Part shown: piece after piece, positions 1 to 9,629 of the stretch | How positions within the stretch are numbered: the first letter of the stretch is position 1 | How the letters are laid out: each line of letters begins with the position of its first letter | Origin: Mycobacterium sp. Root135 | Lineage (GTDB): Bacteria > Actinomycetota > Actinomycetes > Mycobacteriales > Mycobacteriaceae | Assembly: GCF_001426545.1 (NCBI RefSeq) | Contig: NZ_LMEZ01000004.1 | Span: 634,541 to 698,540, forward strand | DNA: 64,000 nt | Direction: 5' to 3' | Notes under the pieces: generated by a model | What the model was told of the DNA's origin: nothing | Database searches by the model: none | The model's input: only the letters and a program-made list of their open reading frames with translations | Made by a program: the position numbers and the translations under genes

Positions 1-87
1 CGCGAGTGCGTATTCGGCGATGGCCCTGCCGAATCCGCGGGAGGCGCCGGTGATGATCCAGGTGAGGTGGTTCGTGGTTAGTGACAT
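1..87 (-). CDS. Short-chain dehydrogenase/reductase, N-terminal fragment
   Basis: Only the first 29 codons are in the window; the gene runs off the left edge. The visible N-terminus contains the Rossmann dinucleotide-binding motif TGASRGFG at about residues 14-21, typical of classical SDR oxidoreductases that use NAD(P)H. Substrate cannot be inferred. The ATG at 85-87 was chosen because a TAGCGT -10 box lies 7 nt upstream, which predicts a leaderless transcript, and because no in-frame upstream start looks better. A perfect 16-bp palindrome sits just behind the -10. The gene points away from the GntR gene, so the two are not in one operon. Confidence 0.8.
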   Translation of the reverse strand, partial: MSLTTNHLTWIITGASRGFGRAIAEYALA

Positions 88-94
88 GAGCGGG

Positions 95-100
95 ACGCTA
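95..100 (-). promoter_or_regulatory. -10 box of a leaderless promoter for the SDR gene
   Basis: On the minus strand the hexamer reads TAGCGT and is followed by 7 nt and then the SDR start codon. This fits the TANNNT -10 element of mycobacterial SigA-type promoters on leaderless mRNAs. The prediction rests on spacing and consensus only. Confidence 0.45.
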
Positions 101-104
101 GGGG

Positions 105-120
105 TTCGAGCGCGCTCGAA
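105..120. promoter_or_regulatory. 16-bp perfect palindrome, putative operator
   Basis: TTCGAGCGCGCTCGAA is its own reverse complement. It lies about 4 bp behind the predicted -10 of the SDR gene, where a dimeric repressor such as a TetR-type protein would block the promoter. No cognate regulator is identifiable; the adjacent GntR protein is one candidate, and an off-window TetR gene another. Confidence 0.4.
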
Positions 121-135
121 CGCAAATTCGTTGCC

Positions 136-948
136 TCACAACCGCCGTGGGGTGACCGGTGACTGAGACCGCACGTGGAGGCGGGTGCGGTCGGCGCGGA
201 ACAGGTCGACGGAGTATTCGACGGCTCGACCCCGTTGGTCGTAGCCGGTGCGCTCCAGCTTGAGCACGGGCGTCCCCGCCGGCTGGTCGAGCAACGCGCC
301 CTCGGACGGCGAAAGGGCGGCGATCTCGATGGCTTCGTCGGCGACGCAGATCTGCACTCCAAACCGCACGCGCAACGTCCGGTAAACCGACTTCATCTCG
401 GTGCCGAGCAGACCGGCGAGCTCGGGGCGCAGGTACATCCGCTCCAGGGACAGCGTCTCCCCGTCGGCGTGGCGGAGTCGCTTCAAGGCCACCACCTGGC
501 CGTCCTCCGCGAGGCCGAGAGCGCTGGCGATGCCCGCAGTCACCGGGACCATCCCGGCCGAGATGACGGTGGTCCCGTCGCGAAAACCTTGTTCGTGCAG
601 GATCTCTGGGATGCCCTTCACGGTGTTGAGGCTGCGAAGGATGCTGTGGCCGTGACACAGTGGTCGCGCCCCGTCCGGAGGTGTCTGCCTGGTCACCGCA
701 GTGAGGTAGGAGCCGCCGGCTCGGCCCCGCACCCGACGGATCACCTGGTCTTCCTCCAGGCGCTCCAGTGCCTTGCGCACGGTGGTGCGCGACGTCTCGA
801 GTCGCTCAGCCAACACACGTTCGGTGGGCAGTCTGGTCTCGCCACGGTCGGCGAGCTCGCCGGCCAGCCGCACCAAGGCTTCGTGCACGTGCTCGAGAAG
901 GAGCATGGCGGAACGATACCCACCACGGGCCGACCAGGCATCCGTCAT
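136..948 (-). CDS. GntR family regulator with UTRA domain (HutC subfamily)
   Basis: 270 aa. An N-terminal winged helix-turn-helix spans about residues 25-85; its recognition region includes LPTERVLAERLETSRTTVRKAL, a classic GntR signature. The C-terminal half (about 105-260) matches the UTRA ligand-binding fold of HutC-type regulators, with the late motif VLKLERTGYDQRGRAVEYS. Such proteins usually repress nearby catabolic genes until a pathway metabolite binds. It is transcribed divergently from the phosphatase/transporter/amidase operon, with inverted repeats between them, so it probably controls that operon and itself. An internal ATG at 904-906 is an alternative start that would remove 14 poorly conserved residues. 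Confidence 0.85.
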   Translation of the reverse strand: MTDAWSARGGYRSAMLLLEHVHEALVRLAGELADRGETRLPTERVLAERLETSRTTVRKALERLEEDQVIRRVRGRAGGSYLTAVTRQTPPDGARPLCHGHSILRSLNTVKGIPEILHEQGFRDGTTVISAGMVPVTAGIASALGLAEDGQVVALKRLRHADGETLSLERMYLRPELAGLLGTEMKSVYRTLRVRFGVQICVADEAIEIAALSPSEGALLDQPAGTPVLKLERTGYDQRGRAVEYSVDLFRADRTRLHVRSQSPVTPRRL

Positions 949-955
949 TCGAGAG

Positions 956-973
956 TGTTACATGTGCGTAACA
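956..973. promoter_or_regulatory. Inverted repeat TGTTAC-N6-GTAACA, putative operator
   Basis: Perfect 6-bp arms, TGTTAC and GTAACA, separated by 6 bp, lie only 8 bp upstream of the GntR start and in the control region of the divergent operon. This position suits autoregulation of the GntR gene. It could also bind an unrelated TetR-type protein. Confidence 0.45.
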
Positions 974-980
974 TGCGACC

Positions 981-1002
981 CTAGAAACCAGAAATGGTCT
1001 AG
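981..1002. promoter_or_regulatory. Near-palindrome with TGGTCTAG half-site (HutC/DasR-like)
   Basis: The stretch begins CTAGAAACCA and ends TGGTCTAG, an imperfect inverted repeat. TGGTCTAG is one arm of the TGGTCTAGACCA-type site known for GntR/HutC-UTRA regulators such as DasR and NagR. The second arm is degenerate here. It lies 18 bp upstream of the operon's first start codon, a natural repressor site for the GntR protein. Confidence 0.4.
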
Positions 1003-1019
1003 TCGCACACTCGACAACC

Positions 1020-1820
1020 ATGGGCGACAACCGGGCAGACCGCATCGGACTAGCTCTTGAGCTGGCCGAACGTGCCGGGACCCTGTCGAAGCGTTACTTC
1101 GAGGGCGGCGCGATGTCGGTGCAGACCAAGCACGACGGCACCCCGGTCACCGCGGCCGACCGGGAGATCGAGCAGACCATGCGCGACGCCGTGGCGGCGA
1201 ACTTCCCCGATGACGGCTTCGTCGGCGAGGAGTTCCCCGACACCGAAGGCGACTCCGGCTACCGATGGATCGTCGACCCCATCGACGGCACCAAGTCCTT
1301 CGTCCGCGGGGTCCCGTTGTACTCCAATCTCATCGCGCTTCAAGAGGGTGACGAGATCGTCTTCGGCATCATCAACATGCCAAGCGCCGGCATCGTCGTC
1401 CGTGCCGAACGCGGCAAGGGGTGTCTGCGCAACGACGTCCCGGTCCGGGTGTCGGACCGCGCCCACCTGGACGGCTCCTACGTCATGGCGACCTGGCTGG
1501 AGGACTGGGAACCCGACGTCGTCGAGGACCTCCGGACGCAGGGAGTGACCGTGCGCACCTGGGGCGACGCATTCGGATACGCCATGGTCGCCTGCGGATT
1601 CGCCGACGCCGTGGTCGACTACACCACACAGCCCTACGATCTCGCGCCGATGCCGGTCATCATCGAGGAGGCCGGTGGGCGGTTCACCGATCTCGGCGGG
1701 AGACGAGTGTTCGACGGCGGCAACGGAATTGCGAGCAACGGGCTCATTCACGAGACCCTGCGCGCCTACGTTTCCACCCCACTGCTTGGCAATCGGCAAG
1801 AAATAGGAGTTCAGCCATGA
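1020..1820 (+). CDS. Inositol monophosphatase/HisN-family phosphatase
   Basis: 266 aa. Mg2+-dependent sugar or polyol phosphate phosphatase of the IMPase fold. GEE at about residues 69-71, DPIDGT at 86-91 and YDLAP near 206-210 supply the three-metal-site ligands. The late YDLAPMPVIIEEAGG pattern is close to histidinol-phosphatase HisN and to IMPases. It is the first gene of the GntR-flanked operon, so a catabolic role is more likely than histidine synthesis: either releasing phosphate from an intermediate made by the two downstream kinases, or balancing them. The ATG follows the intergenic operators; its stop overlaps the next start (ATGA). Confidence 0.85.
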   Translation: MGDNRADRIGLALELAERAGTLSKRYFEGGAMSVQTKHDGTPVTAADREIEQTMRDAVAANFPDDGFVGEEFPDTEGDSGYRWIVDPIDGTKSFVRGVPLYSNLIALQEGDEIVFGIINMPSAGIVVRAERGKGCLRNDVPVRVSDRAHLDGSYVMATWLEDWEPDVVEDLRTQGVTVRTWGDAFGYAMVACGFADAVVDYTTQPYDLAPMPVIIEEAGGRFTDLGGRRVFDGGNGIASNGLIHETLRAYVSTPLLGNRQEIGVQP

Positions 1821-2095
1821 AGGCCTACATCCGGGGACTTAGTCGACGGTCCATCGTCACCTTCTTTGGGGCGCTGTACGCCGTCGCACTGCTGTTCGCG
1901 CTCTTCCCACCCCTCTATCTGTGGGGCAGCGGCAGCAGATTCGACATCCTCGGAATCCCCTTCGCGATCATGTACTGGGTGATCGACGCCCTCGTGCTTG
2001 GGCTGACCCTGGCGGCCTTCTACGTCGTCGAAGACATCCGCGGCGAACTCGACGACGATTCGCTGGAACCCCTAGCAGAAGGCCTCGGAGGCTGA
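1817..2095 (+). CDS. Small membrane subunit of a sodium/solute symporter (DUF3311-like)
   Basis: 92 aa with two predicted membrane helices (about residues 14-34 and 48-72) and an acidic C-terminal tail. The layout resembles the short DUF3311-type proteins encoded directly before SSS-family symporters, with a P-rich loop and a second helix starting after a GIPFAIMYW segment. It starts inside the phosphatase stop codon (ATGA overlap) and ends 1 nt before the symporter ATG, so the three genes are translationally coupled. It probably assists folding or stability of the transporter. Family assignment is by size, topology and position. Confidence 0.7.
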   Translation: MKAYIRGLSRRSIVTFFGALYAVALLFALFPPLYLWGSGSRFDILGIPFAIMYWVIDALVLGLTLAAFYVVEDIRGELDDDSLEPLAEGLGG

Positions 2096-2096
2096 C

Positions 2097-3653
2097 ATGT
2101 GGATCATGCTCGCCATGCTGGCGGTGTTCTACGCCATCGTCATCGCTATTCTCTATGTGACACAACAGAAGACGACACCCACGTTCGACGAGTACGCGGT
2201 CGGCGGTCGCAGCTACGGGCCGTGGTACGTGGCGATGAGCTACGTCAACTCGTGGTGGCCCGGTTCCACCTTCATCGCCTTCTTCGGGTTGGCCACCGGT
2301 GCGGGTGTCTTCGGCCTGTACGGCCTGGCCTATTCGAGCCTCGGCGTGGCGATGATGTACTTCATGGCCACCAGGGCCTGGCGCTGGGGCAAGAAGTACG
2401 ACCTGCGCAGCCAGCCCGATCTGCTGGGCAAGCGGTTCGACTCCCCCGCGGTCCGCATCGTCGCGAGCGTCATCGGCATCGTCTCGCTGTTTCCCTGGGT
2501 GGTCCTCGGAATGCAAGCCCTGGGAACCGTTTTCGAGCTCGCCAGTGACGGCGCCTGGTCGGTGACCACGTGCCTGATCGTCGGCCTCGCGGTGATCCTC
2601 ATCCGGCAGTACTGGACCGTCCGGATGGGCATGCGCGGCCTGATCATGACCGACGCCTTCCAGGGCACGGTCGCCTACGTCTTCTCGGCCATCCTGTGCA
2701 TCGTGCTGCTGTCCGGGATTGCCGGCGGCCCGATCAGCGTCGCCGACCTGAACGACGTCGCGGACAAGTACCTCGTCCTGCCCGGCGACGGTGACGCATA
2801 CGGACCGCTGTACATCTTCGCGCTGATCTTCACCGGTGTGGTCGGATCCCTATGCTGGCCAACCAGTTTCCAGCGCATCTACACGGCATCCAGTGTGCGG
2901 TCGGTGAAGTCCGGCACCCTGTGCACGGTGTTGATCTCCGGCGTGTTCTACACCCTGCTGATGCTGGTCGGCATCGCCGCGACGGTCATGCCCGACGTCG
3001 CCGAGAGCCCGCAGGCGGGCTGGTTCACCATCATGAGCGACTACGGCGGCACCTGGCTGCTCGGACTCGGCATCACCATCGTCTTCGCCGCCTCCATGGG
3101 CCACATCGACGGCAGCGTGCAGGTGTGCGGTCTGCAGATCGCCAACGATCTGGTCAACACCACGAAGCGCCCGTTGACGGACAAGCGGCTGACCCAGGTC
3201 GCGAAGACCTCGATGCTGGTATTCATGATCGCCGCCGGCGTCGTCGCATACGCCACGTTCAACATGACGCGGCTGCAGCTTCTCGCGCAGATCTCCTATC
3301 AGGGCGTGATTCAGCTGTCGGTGCCGTTGTTCCTCGGCATCTTCTGGCGGGGCGGCAACAAGCAGGGCGCCGTGGCGGGCATGATCTCGGGGTTCCTGGT
3401 CGCGATGGTGCTGACCACGATCTACCCCGACGACATTCGCTGGCTCGGCAGCCTGACCGGCGGTATCGTCGGCTTGGTGGTGAACCTCGCCGTCTTCCTG
3501 GTGGCCGCTGCGGTGGTCAAGACCGACGACGCCGACAAGACACGGGTGAACGAGATGTTCGAAGCCGCCATGACCAGGATGCGAATCCCGGCGCCGACGC
3601 CGCCGGTGTCCCTCGACGACCAGGTGCAAGAGTTGGCCGACGAACAACGATGA
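2097..3653 (+). CDS. Sodium/solute symporter (SSS family)
   Basis: 518 aa, with roughly 12-13 hydrophobic segments. The N-terminal region has the SSS features of an early helix, then a [11 protein letters not shown] motif (about residues 31-41) and SWWPGSTFI, and the AFQGTVAY and [11 protein letters not shown] segments further on also fit the family. The protein would import an organic solute with Na+. The downstream carbamoylase and amidase suggest an amide, ureide or N-carbamoyl compound as cargo. The C-terminal about 45 residues are hydrophilic and cytoplasmic. The gene's TGA overlaps the next ATG. Confidence 0.88.
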   Translation: MWIMLAMLAVFYAIVIAILYVTQQKTTPTFDEYAVGGRSYGPWYVAMSYVNSWWPGSTFIAFFGLATGAGVFGLYGLAYSSLGVAMMYFMATRAWRWGKKYDLRSQPDLLGKRFDSPAVRIVASVIGIVSLFPWVVLGMQALGTVFELASDGAWSVTTCLIVGLAVILIRQYWTVRMGMRGLIMTDAFQGTVAYVFSAILCIVLLSGIAGGPISVADLNDVADKYLVLPGDGDAYGPLYIFALIFTGVVGSLCWPTSFQRIYTASSVRSVKSGTLCTVLISGVFYTLLMLVGIAATVMPDVAESPQAGWFTIMSDYGGTWLLGLGITIVFAASMGHIDGSVQVCGLQIANDLVNTTKRPLTDKRLTQVAKTSMLVFMIAAGVVAYATFNMTRLQLLAQISYQGVIQLSVPLFLGIFWRGGNKQGAVAGMISGFLVAMVLTTIYPDDIRWLGSLTGGIVGLVVNLAVFLVAAAVVKTDDADKTRVNEMFEAAMTRMRIPAPTPPVSLDDQVQELADEQR

Positions 3654-4897
3654 CCTCCGACCTGACCGACGCCGCGTTCCTCGCCGACTTCGCCGAACTG
3701 TCGGCGATCGGCGCCACCGCGGTCGGCGGGGTGGATCGGGAAGCCGCCACCGCGGCCGACGGTCTAGCGCGGGAGTGGTTGCGCGCCTGGTTCGTCCAGC
3801 ACGGCTTGCAGTGCCGGGTCGACGCGGTCGGAAACATGTACGGCTGCGTCGAGGTCGCGGCGGGCGCCCCGTACGTCCTGCTCGGCTCGCACCTGGACAG
3901 CCAGCCGACCTCGGGCCGCTTCGACGGCGCCTACGGGGTGCTGGCTGGGGCGTACGCCGCGGTCGCGGTGGCCGCCAGGCCGGACGACGCGCGGTTTAAC
4001 GTGGCTGCGGTCAACTGGTTCAACGAAGAGGGCTCCCGGTTCTCGCCGAGTTTGATGGGCAGCGCGGTCTACGTCGGCAAGTCGACCGCCGACGCGGTCC
4101 TCGGCACCGTCGGCAAGGACGTCGTCTCGGTGCGGGATGCCCTGAGCCGCATTGGCTTTCAGGGTGACGACGTGGCTCCGACGGCGAACTCGTACGCCGA
4201 GATCCACATCGAGCAGGGCCGCACCCTCGAAGACGAGGGCCTTGACATCGGGGTGGTGACCAGCAACTGGGCCGCCTACAAGTACGCCGTCACCGTGCAC
4301 GGCGAGCAGTCCCACACCGGCGCCACCCACATGCGGTACCGCCACGATGCGCTGGTCGGCGCCAGCCAGGTCGTGCTGGCCGTCCGGGCCGTCGCCGACG
4401 AATTCGGCCCCGACACGGTGCTCGGTTCGGTCGGGCGGTTCACCGTGGAGCCCAACTCCCCCGTGGTGGTGCCCGCCCGAGTGCGGCTCGCGGCGGACCT
4501 ACGGGCTCTCGACGGCGACACGGTCGAAGCCGCCCACCGGTCCTTCCTGACGAAGATCGCCGACATCACCGAGGCTGGCGAGGTCACCGTCGAGATCGAA
4601 CCGGCGGCGCTGCGCCCCTCCACCCGCTACCAAGACTCCGGGATCGCCTTGGCCGGGGAAGTCGCCGATGGACTCGGATTGCGTTGGCGGACAATGCCCA
4701 CCATGGCGGGGCACGACTCCGTCAACCTCAAGGAGCTGGTCCCCACGGTCATGCTGTTCATCCCAAGCGTCGACGGTGTCTCCCACAACGAACGCGAGTT
4801 CAGCACCGAAGCGCAGATGCTCGCCGGGCTGCACACCCTGACCGAGACCGCCCGACGCATGGTGACCGGGGCCCTCGAGACGGCGCGCGTCTCGTGA
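3650..4897 (+). CDS. M20-family N-carbamoyl-L-amino-acid hydrolase / allantoate amidohydrolase-like
   Basis: 415 aa, the usual length for hydantoinase/carbamoylase (HyuC, AllC) enzymes. Visible metal ligands and catalytic residues: GSHLDSQP (H81, D83), D92 in RFDGAYG, the E126-E127 pair in WFNEEGSRF, the EIHIEQG histidine, and the late AGHDS histidine. The family hydrolyses N-carbamoyl groups, releasing CO2 and NH3, or ureidoglycine-type amides. The start is an ATG overlapping the symporter stop. The neighbouring symporter and amidase support uptake followed by hydrolysis of a nitrogen compound. Exact substrate is unknown; no hydantoinase or allantoinase is nearby. Confidence 0.87.
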   Translation: MTSDLTDAAFLADFAELSAIGATAVGGVDREAATAADGLAREWLRAWFVQHGLQCRVDAVGNMYGCVEVAAGAPYVLLGSHLDSQPTSGRFDGAYGVLAGAYAAVAVAARPDDARFNVAAVNWFNEEGSRFSPSLMGSAVYVGKSTADAVLGTVGKDVVSVRDALSRIGFQGDDVAPTANSYAEIHIEQGRTLEDEGLDIGVVTSNWAAYKYAVTVHGEQSHTGATHMRYRHDALVGASQVVLAVRAVADEFGPDTVLGSVGRFTVEPNSPVVVPARVRLAADLRALDGDTVEAAHRSFLTKIADITEAGEVTVEIEPAALRPSTRYQDSGIALAGEVADGLGLRWRTMPTMAGHDSVNLKELVPTVMLFIPSVDGVSHNEREFSTEAQMLAGLHTLTETARRMVTGALETARVS

Positions 4898-6300
4898 GCG
4901 ACGACGTTCTGGACTCCCCCGCGGACGCGGTGCGCGAGGCCTACCGCAGCGGCACCCTCACACCGGTCGACGTCTTGGCTCTCACCCTGGCCAGGATCGA
5001 CGCCCGCAATCCCGCCGTCAACGCGATGGCCTACGTGGACGCCGACGGCGCCGCGTCGGCAGCGGAGGCCGCCACCCGCCGCTGGGCCGCGGGCGCGCCA
5101 CTCGGTCCGCTGGACGGACTTCCGGTCACCATCAAGGACAGCGTGCACGCGGTCGGAACGCCGTGGCGACACGGGTGCGCCGCCAACGCGGACGTGCCCG
5201 ACTCGACGTTCGACTCCCCGCCCGCCGCCCGGTTGAAGGAGGCCGGGGCCGTCATCGTCGGGAAGACCACGATGCCCGACTTCGGCATGATGGCCGCCGG
5301 TGTCAGCTCGCTGTACGGCATCACCCGCAATCCGTGGGACACGTCCAGAAACAGCGGCGGTTCCAGTGCCGGCGCCGGCGCCGCGCTCGCGTCGGGCATC
5401 GGCTTCTCGGCGGTGGGCACCGACATCGCCGGCTCGGTGCGACTGCCCGCCGGGCATTGCGGTCTGGTGGCGCTCAAGCCCACTCAGGGCCGCATCCCGC
5501 ACACCGCCCCGTCCACCATGCGCTCGGCCGGGCCGATGGGTCGCACCGTCGACGACGTGATGGACATGTACGACGTTCTGTCCGGCCCCGACGCCCGCGA
5601 CCTGTGGAGTCTGGCACCGTCGTCGGGGTCGACTGCCCGGGACCCCTTGGCGCCGAGCGGCCTTCGAATCAGCGTGCTGCCCGAACTGGGGCCGAACGTC
5701 GGCGCCGACGACGACGTGCTTGCGGTGCTGACCGACGCCGCGGCCGCGCTACGGGACGGCGGTGCGGACGTCTCGACGATGGCACCGCTCTTTCGCGACG
5801 ACCCCTACCCCGCGCTGGACCGGTTGTTTCAGGTGCGGGCTGCGGCCGAACTGGAGTCCATCCGCGAGGATCTGCGCGAGCTGGTGCATCCCGCCATCCG
5901 CGGCTGGTGCGCCCCTGGTGCGGACCGCTCCGCCACCGACTTCACCCGCGACGGCGAGGCGGTGGCGCGTTCGGCGGAGCTGGTGCGCGCCGCGACCGCC
6001 GAATTCGACTTCGTCATCTCGCCGGTCATCCCGACGGTCGGCTTCGCCGCCGAGGAGGTCGGGCTCGACCCGTCACACCCGTTGGCGCACTGCGGTTTCA
6101 CCGCCTGGGCCAACCAGACGGCGCAGCCGGCCGCGGCCCTGTGCTTCGGTTTCGTTGGCGGCATGCCGATCGGCATCCAGGTGATCGGACCCCGATTCGC
6201 CGACGCCGAGGTCCTGCGTCTGACCAAGTGGTTGGAAGGCAAGCGCCCCGGCACGATGACCTGGCCCGATCCGGCCGCCGTCCGCACGGGAGGAAACTGA
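4894..6300 (+). CDS. Amidase (amidase-signature family)
   Basis: 468 aa. The catalytic Ser-cisSer-Lys triad is visible: K81 in VTIKDSVH, the cis-Ser at about S158 in [14 protein letters not shown], and the nucleophile S181 in [11 protein letters not shown]. The family cleaves carboxamides to acid plus NH3 or amine. The start is a GTG overlapping the carbamoylase stop (GTGA), in frame with conserved N-terminal sequence. Its TGA shares one base with the next ATG. Position in the operon suggests a second hydrolytic step, or an alternative substrate, of the same pathway. It is distinct from the convergent amidase at 8199-9629. Confidence 0.88.
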   Translation: MSDDVLDSPADAVREAYRSGTLTPVDVLALTLARIDARNPAVNAMAYVDADGAASAAEAATRRWAAGAPLGPLDGLPVTIKDSVHAVGTPWRHGCAANADVPDSTFDSPPAARLKEAGAVIVGKTTMPDFGMMAAGVSSLYGITRNPWDTSRNSGGSSAGAGAALASGIGFSAVGTDIAGSVRLPAGHCGLVALKPTQGRIPHTAPSTMRSAGPMGRTVDDVMDMYDVLSGPDARDLWSLAPSSGSTARDPLAPSGLRISVLPELGPNVGADDDVLAVLTDAAAALRDGGADVSTMAPLFRDDPYPALDRLFQVRAAAELESIREDLRELVHPAIRGWCAPGADRSATDFTRDGEAVARSAELVRAATAEFDFVISPVIPTVGFAAEEVGLDPSHPLAHCGFTAWANQTAQPAAALCFGFVGGMPIGIQVIGPRFADAEVLRLTKWLEGKRPGTMTWPDPAAVRTGGN

Positions 6301-7241
6301 TGCCCACGACCGACATTGCCGAGTCGCTGCACTCGCTGGGACTGTTCGTCGACGCCGACATCACCGCCGATGCCACCCCGACGATGGCAAGCCCGAGTTG
6401 GTGGGGCGCCGACTCGGAGTGTTACGACGTCCGGCCCGATGGCGAATCCACTTCACCGGCAGCGGTTTTCGTGAAGTCGATGATCGGCCACGCCAGCGCC
6501 TACGTCGACGTGGAGCAGGCGTTCGCTGCCGCGACCGAGGCCGGCGAGAACGGCGTCGGTCCCGCGGTTCACGCGTCGGATCACGCCGCCGGCATCCTGG
6601 TGATGGAGAACTTGGTCGACACTGCGTCGACGGCGACGTTGAACGTCTTCGACGACGACACGAAGCTCGAACAACTGATCGCCCTGCGCAAGCGGGTCCA
6701 CGAGTTCGGGTCGATCACCCGCTCGGCCACGGTCTTCGACGACGTCCGCACGCTGACCGACCTGGCCGCGGCCAACTCCGTGGCCCTGCCCGCGGACTTC
6801 GAGTGGATGGTCCGGATGCTGGCGATGGCCGAAGAGCGAATCGTGGCAACCGGTTTCGACACGGCACCCTGCCACGGCGACGGCAACGTCTCCAACGTCC
6901 TGCTTCCCGAGGACGGGCGGATGCTGCTGCTGGACTGGGACGTGGCGGCGGTGATGGATCCGCTTCAGGACATCGGCGTCGTGCTGGCCGAGGTGCGGCC
7001 GTTCGACTCGACCGCGCGGCAGGCCTTCGAAGCGGCGTGGGGCAGTTTCGATCAGGCCCTGTTCGACCGGGCGCGGGTCTACGGCATCGTCGACTGCGTC
7101 CGCTGGGGTCTGATTGGCGCCTACGCGGACGCGGCACGGCCGGGCACCCTCGAGTACTCGAAGTTGTCCGACTGGCAATTCCTCAGAGGCCGAGCCGGGT
7201 TGGGCGACGTCCACTTCCACGATCGGCTGAGGAACCTGTGA
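6300..7241 (+). CDS. Aminoglycoside-phosphotransferase-fold small-molecule kinase
   Basis: 313 aa. Carries the APH catalytic loop CHGDGNVSNVLL (D194 as base, N196/N199 as metal ligands) and a metal-binding aspartate in LLLDWDVAAVMD (about 212-214). The N-lobe is weakly conserved, with a possible ATP lysine in AVFVKSM. Members phosphorylate hydroxyl groups of small molecules. A resistance role is unlikely because it is the sixth gene of a catabolic operon. It probably phosphorylates the alcohol or amino-alcohol left after amide hydrolysis. It pairs with the next kinase, which resembles choline kinase more. Confidence 0.8.
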   Translation: MPTTDIAESLHSLGLFVDADITADATPTMASPSWWGADSECYDVRPDGESTSPAAVFVKSMIGHASAYVDVEQAFAAATEAGENGVGPAVHASDHAAGILVMENLVDTASTATLNVFDDDTKLEQLIALRKRVHEFGSITRSATVFDDVRTLTDLAAANSVALPADFEWMVRMLAMAEERIVATGFDTAPCHGDGNVSNVLLPEDGRMLLLDWDVAAVMDPLQDIGVVLAEVRPFDSTARQAFEAAWGSFDQALFDRARVYGIVDCVRWGLIGAYADAARPGTLEYSKLSDWQFLRGRAGLGDVHFHDRLRNL

Positions 7242-8212
7242 GCGGCACCGACTCCGTCCGCGACACCACCGGCAACCGGGCGGTGGGCACCGCGCGCACC
7301 GACACCGAGCGCAGTGTCGAGACGGCCCTGGCCGCGATCGAGCCGTGGCATGGCAAGCGGCTCGAGTACGCCCCGGTGCTTGGCGGCCTGCAGAACAGCA
7401 ATTGGCGGATCACCGTCGAGGGCACCGACACCCGCTACTTCCTGAAGATTCCCGGCGCGGGCAGCGAGACGTTCATCGACCGTGCCCTGGCCAACGAGGC
7501 CGCCCGCCGCGCCGGAGTGAAGGGGATCGGCCCCGAGCTGGTCCACTTCGATTCGGACACCGGCGTCGAGGTCATCGAGTTCCTGGAGGGCTACCGCGCC
7601 TGCACCAACGGTGATTTCAAGGACGTCACCATCCCCCGCCAGATCATCGACATCTACCGGGAACTCCACGACGGCGAACTGCTGACCGTCACCAAGACCA
7701 TGTTCGACATGATCGACGAGCACCTCGGGCAGGCCCACGAGCTCGACGTCCGGCTTCCCCAGGACGTCGAACTGATCCTTGGCGAGTACCGGATGGCCAA
7801 GCAGGCGTTGCTGGCATCGGGATTGGATTTGGCTGCGTGCCACAACGATCCGATGCCCGGCAACTTCCTGGTCGCCGACGGCGAGCCGATGAAGTTGGTG
7901 GACTACGAGTTCGCGTCCAACAACGAACGCGCCTACGAGTTGGCGTTGTTGACCACGGAGATGTTCTACACCGAGGAACTGATCAACGAACTCGTCGAGG
8001 ACTTCTACGGCAAGGCCGACTTCGGTCTGCTGGCGCGCGTGCAGGTGTGTAGTGCGTTGGCCGACACGAAGTGGGGGCTGTGGGCGTGCGTCAACCAGCA
8101 GCTGAGTTCAGCGTGGGACTTCGACTACCACAAGTACGGTTGCTGGAAGCTGATGCGAGCGCGGCTCAAGATGTCCGATCCTCGCTGGCCGTTCTGGCTC
8201 AAAGCGCTGTAG
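7238..8212 (+). CDS. Choline/ethanolamine kinase-like phosphotransferase
   Basis: 324 aa, starting at a GTG that overlaps the preceding stop (GTGA). Kinase features: a glycine-containing LGGLQNSNW loop (about 48-56), ATP lysine K70 in RYFLKIPG, catalytic loop CHNDPMPGNFL (201-211) and the metal site VDYEFASNNERAYELA. The last motif is characteristic of choline/ethanolamine kinases and LicA rather than antibiotic kinases. A substrate with an amino-alcohol head group is therefore plausible. The first 25-30 residues are unconserved-looking, so an internal start is possible. It is the last gene of the operon and overlaps the convergent amidase tail by 14 bp. Confidence 0.82.
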   Translation: MSGTDSVRDTTGNRAVGTARTDTERSVETALAAIEPWHGKRLEYAPVLGGLQNSNWRITVEGTDTRYFLKIPGAGSETFIDRALANEAARRAGVKGIGPELVHFDSDTGVEVIEFLEGYRACTNGDFKDVTIPRQIIDIYRELHDGELLTVTKTMFDMIDEHLGQAHELDVRLPQDVELILGEYRMAKQALLASGLDLAACHNDPMPGNFLVADGEPMKLVDYEFASNNERAYELALLTTEMFYTEELINELVEDFYGKADFGLLARVQVCSALADTKWGLWACVNQQLSSAWDFDYHKYGCWKLMRARLKMSDPRWPFWLKAL

Positions 8213-9629
8213 TCACATCGGGTTTGGCGTCGGCCCAGGGCCGGGCCGTCTCGTAGTTCGCCGCGGCGCGCAGGACGGCGGCGTCGGCACGGTGCGCGCC
8301 GGCGATCTGCAACCCGACGGGCCGCCCGTCCGCGGTGAACCCGGCGGGCACCGTGATGGCGGGCGTGGTGGTCATGTTGAACGGGTAGGTCAGCAACCAG
8401 CCGAGCAACTGGCGCTGCAACGACTGACCGTCGAGCCACTCGGGGGCGAAGCGGTCCAGCGGAAAGGTGGGGCTGGCCAGAGTCGGGCTTACCAGGATGT
8501 CGTAGGTGCGCATGAATTCGCTGAAGGTGTCCCACATCCTGCCGCGGAAGGCCTCCGCGCGGCCGATCTCGACGGCGGTCAAGGTTTCGGCCTGGGCGAA
8601 GATCTCGATCAGATTGTCGTCGACCTCGCCACGCTGGGTCTTCCAGTCGAGCACGTCGTGCTCACACGAGTAGCCGGGCACCCACAGGCCCTTCCACATG
8701 GCCTCCTCGGGGTCACCCCAGTTCGGCGTGGCCTCCTCCACCGTGGCGCCGAGAGATTCGAACGCGCGCACCGCTTCTTCGCATACCGCGACCACTTCGG
8801 GGTCGACGTGCCCGAGACCGAGGTCGGGTGACCAGGCCACCCGCCAACCGGTTACGTCACCCTCGATCGCCTTGGCGTAGTCGACGCCGTCGGACGGCAC
8901 GCTGTTCGGGTCGGAGTCCGACGGTCCCGCCATGACGGAGAACATCAGGGCGGCGTCGGCGACGGTGCGCGTGATCGGTCCGTGGAAGATGTGGGTGTAG
9001 TGCCGCCCGTCGAGAAGCGTGTGCGGGATGCGGCCGAGCGACGGTTTGAAGCCCACCACTCCGCACATCGCGGCGGGGATGCGCACCGAACCCGCGCCGT
9101 CGGCGCCCTCCGCGAGCGGACCCAACCCGGCCGCCACCGCGGCCGCCGCACCGCCACTCGATCCGCCTGCGGTGTGGCCCTGACGCCACGGGTTGTGCGT
9201 GGGTCCGTACACGTGATTGTCGGTGCCGCCGTAGTAGCCGAATTCGGGCGCGTTGGTCTTGCCGAGAAAGAGGCCGCCGGCTGCCTTCAACCGGGTGACC
9301 ACCGTGGCGTCGTGCGTTCCGACCGTGCCGGCCAACGGTTTCAGCGACGAGTCGAACGGCAGACCGGCCATCGTGGTCAAGCCCTTGATGGAGAACGGCA
9401 CCCCGTGCAGCGGTCCGCGGGTGTTGCCGTCGGCCACGTCTTGCTGGAGGCTCGCGGCGTCGGCCAGGACCTGCTCGCGGTCGAAGTGAATGTAGGCGTT
9501 GAGCCGTGGGTTGACCGCTTCGATGCGGTCGGCGAATTCGGTCGCGATCTCCGTGGGACTGACCGAACCGGTCCGGACGGCGTCGGCGAGCGAGGTGGCG
9601 GGCGTCCAGCACAGTTCGTTGTCGGCCAT
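8199..9629 (-). CDS. Amidase (amidase-signature family), second copy
   Basis: 476 aa from the ATG at 9627-9629; a GTG two codons upstream (9635) is possible. Triad elements are present: Lys in [12 protein letters not shown], cis-Ser in [15 protein letters not shown], nucleophile Ser in [12 protein letters not shown]. It most resembles the GatA-like/6-aminohexanoate or aryl-amide hydrolase branch. No gatB or gatC neighbour is seen, so tRNA amidation is unlikely. It converges on the kinase operon with a 14-bp tail overlap and probably has its own promoter, but may share substrates with that pathway. Confidence 0.87.
   Translation of the reverse strand: MADNELCWTPATSLADAVRTGSVSPTEIATEFADRIEAVNPRLNAYIHFDREQVLADAASLQQDVADGNTRGPLHGVPFSIKGLTTMAGLPFDSSLKPLAGTVGTHDATVVTRLKAAGGLFLGKTNAPEFGYYGGTDNHVYGPTHNPWRQGHTAGGSSGGAAAAVAAGLGPLAEGADGAGSVRIPAAMCGVVGFKPSLGRIPHTLLDGRHYTHIFHGPITRTVADAALMFSVMAGPSDSDPNSVPSDGVDYAKAIEGDVTGWRVAWSPDLGLGHVDPEVVAVCEEAVRAFESLGATVEEATPNWGDPEEAMWKGLWVPGYSCEHDVLDWKTQRGEVDDNLIEIFAQAETLTAVEIGRAEAFRGRMWDTFSEFMRTYDILVSPTLASPTFPLDRFAPEWLDGQSLQRQLLGWLLTYPFNMTTTPAITVPAGFTADGRPVGLQIAGAHRADAAVLRAAANYETARPWADAKPDVTTAL

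Noticed and set aside
175..984. 269-aa plus-strand frame opposite the GntR gene
   Set aside because: Antisense shadow; no ribosome site and a composition typical of non-coding frames, whereas the minus-strand frame has clear GntR motifs.
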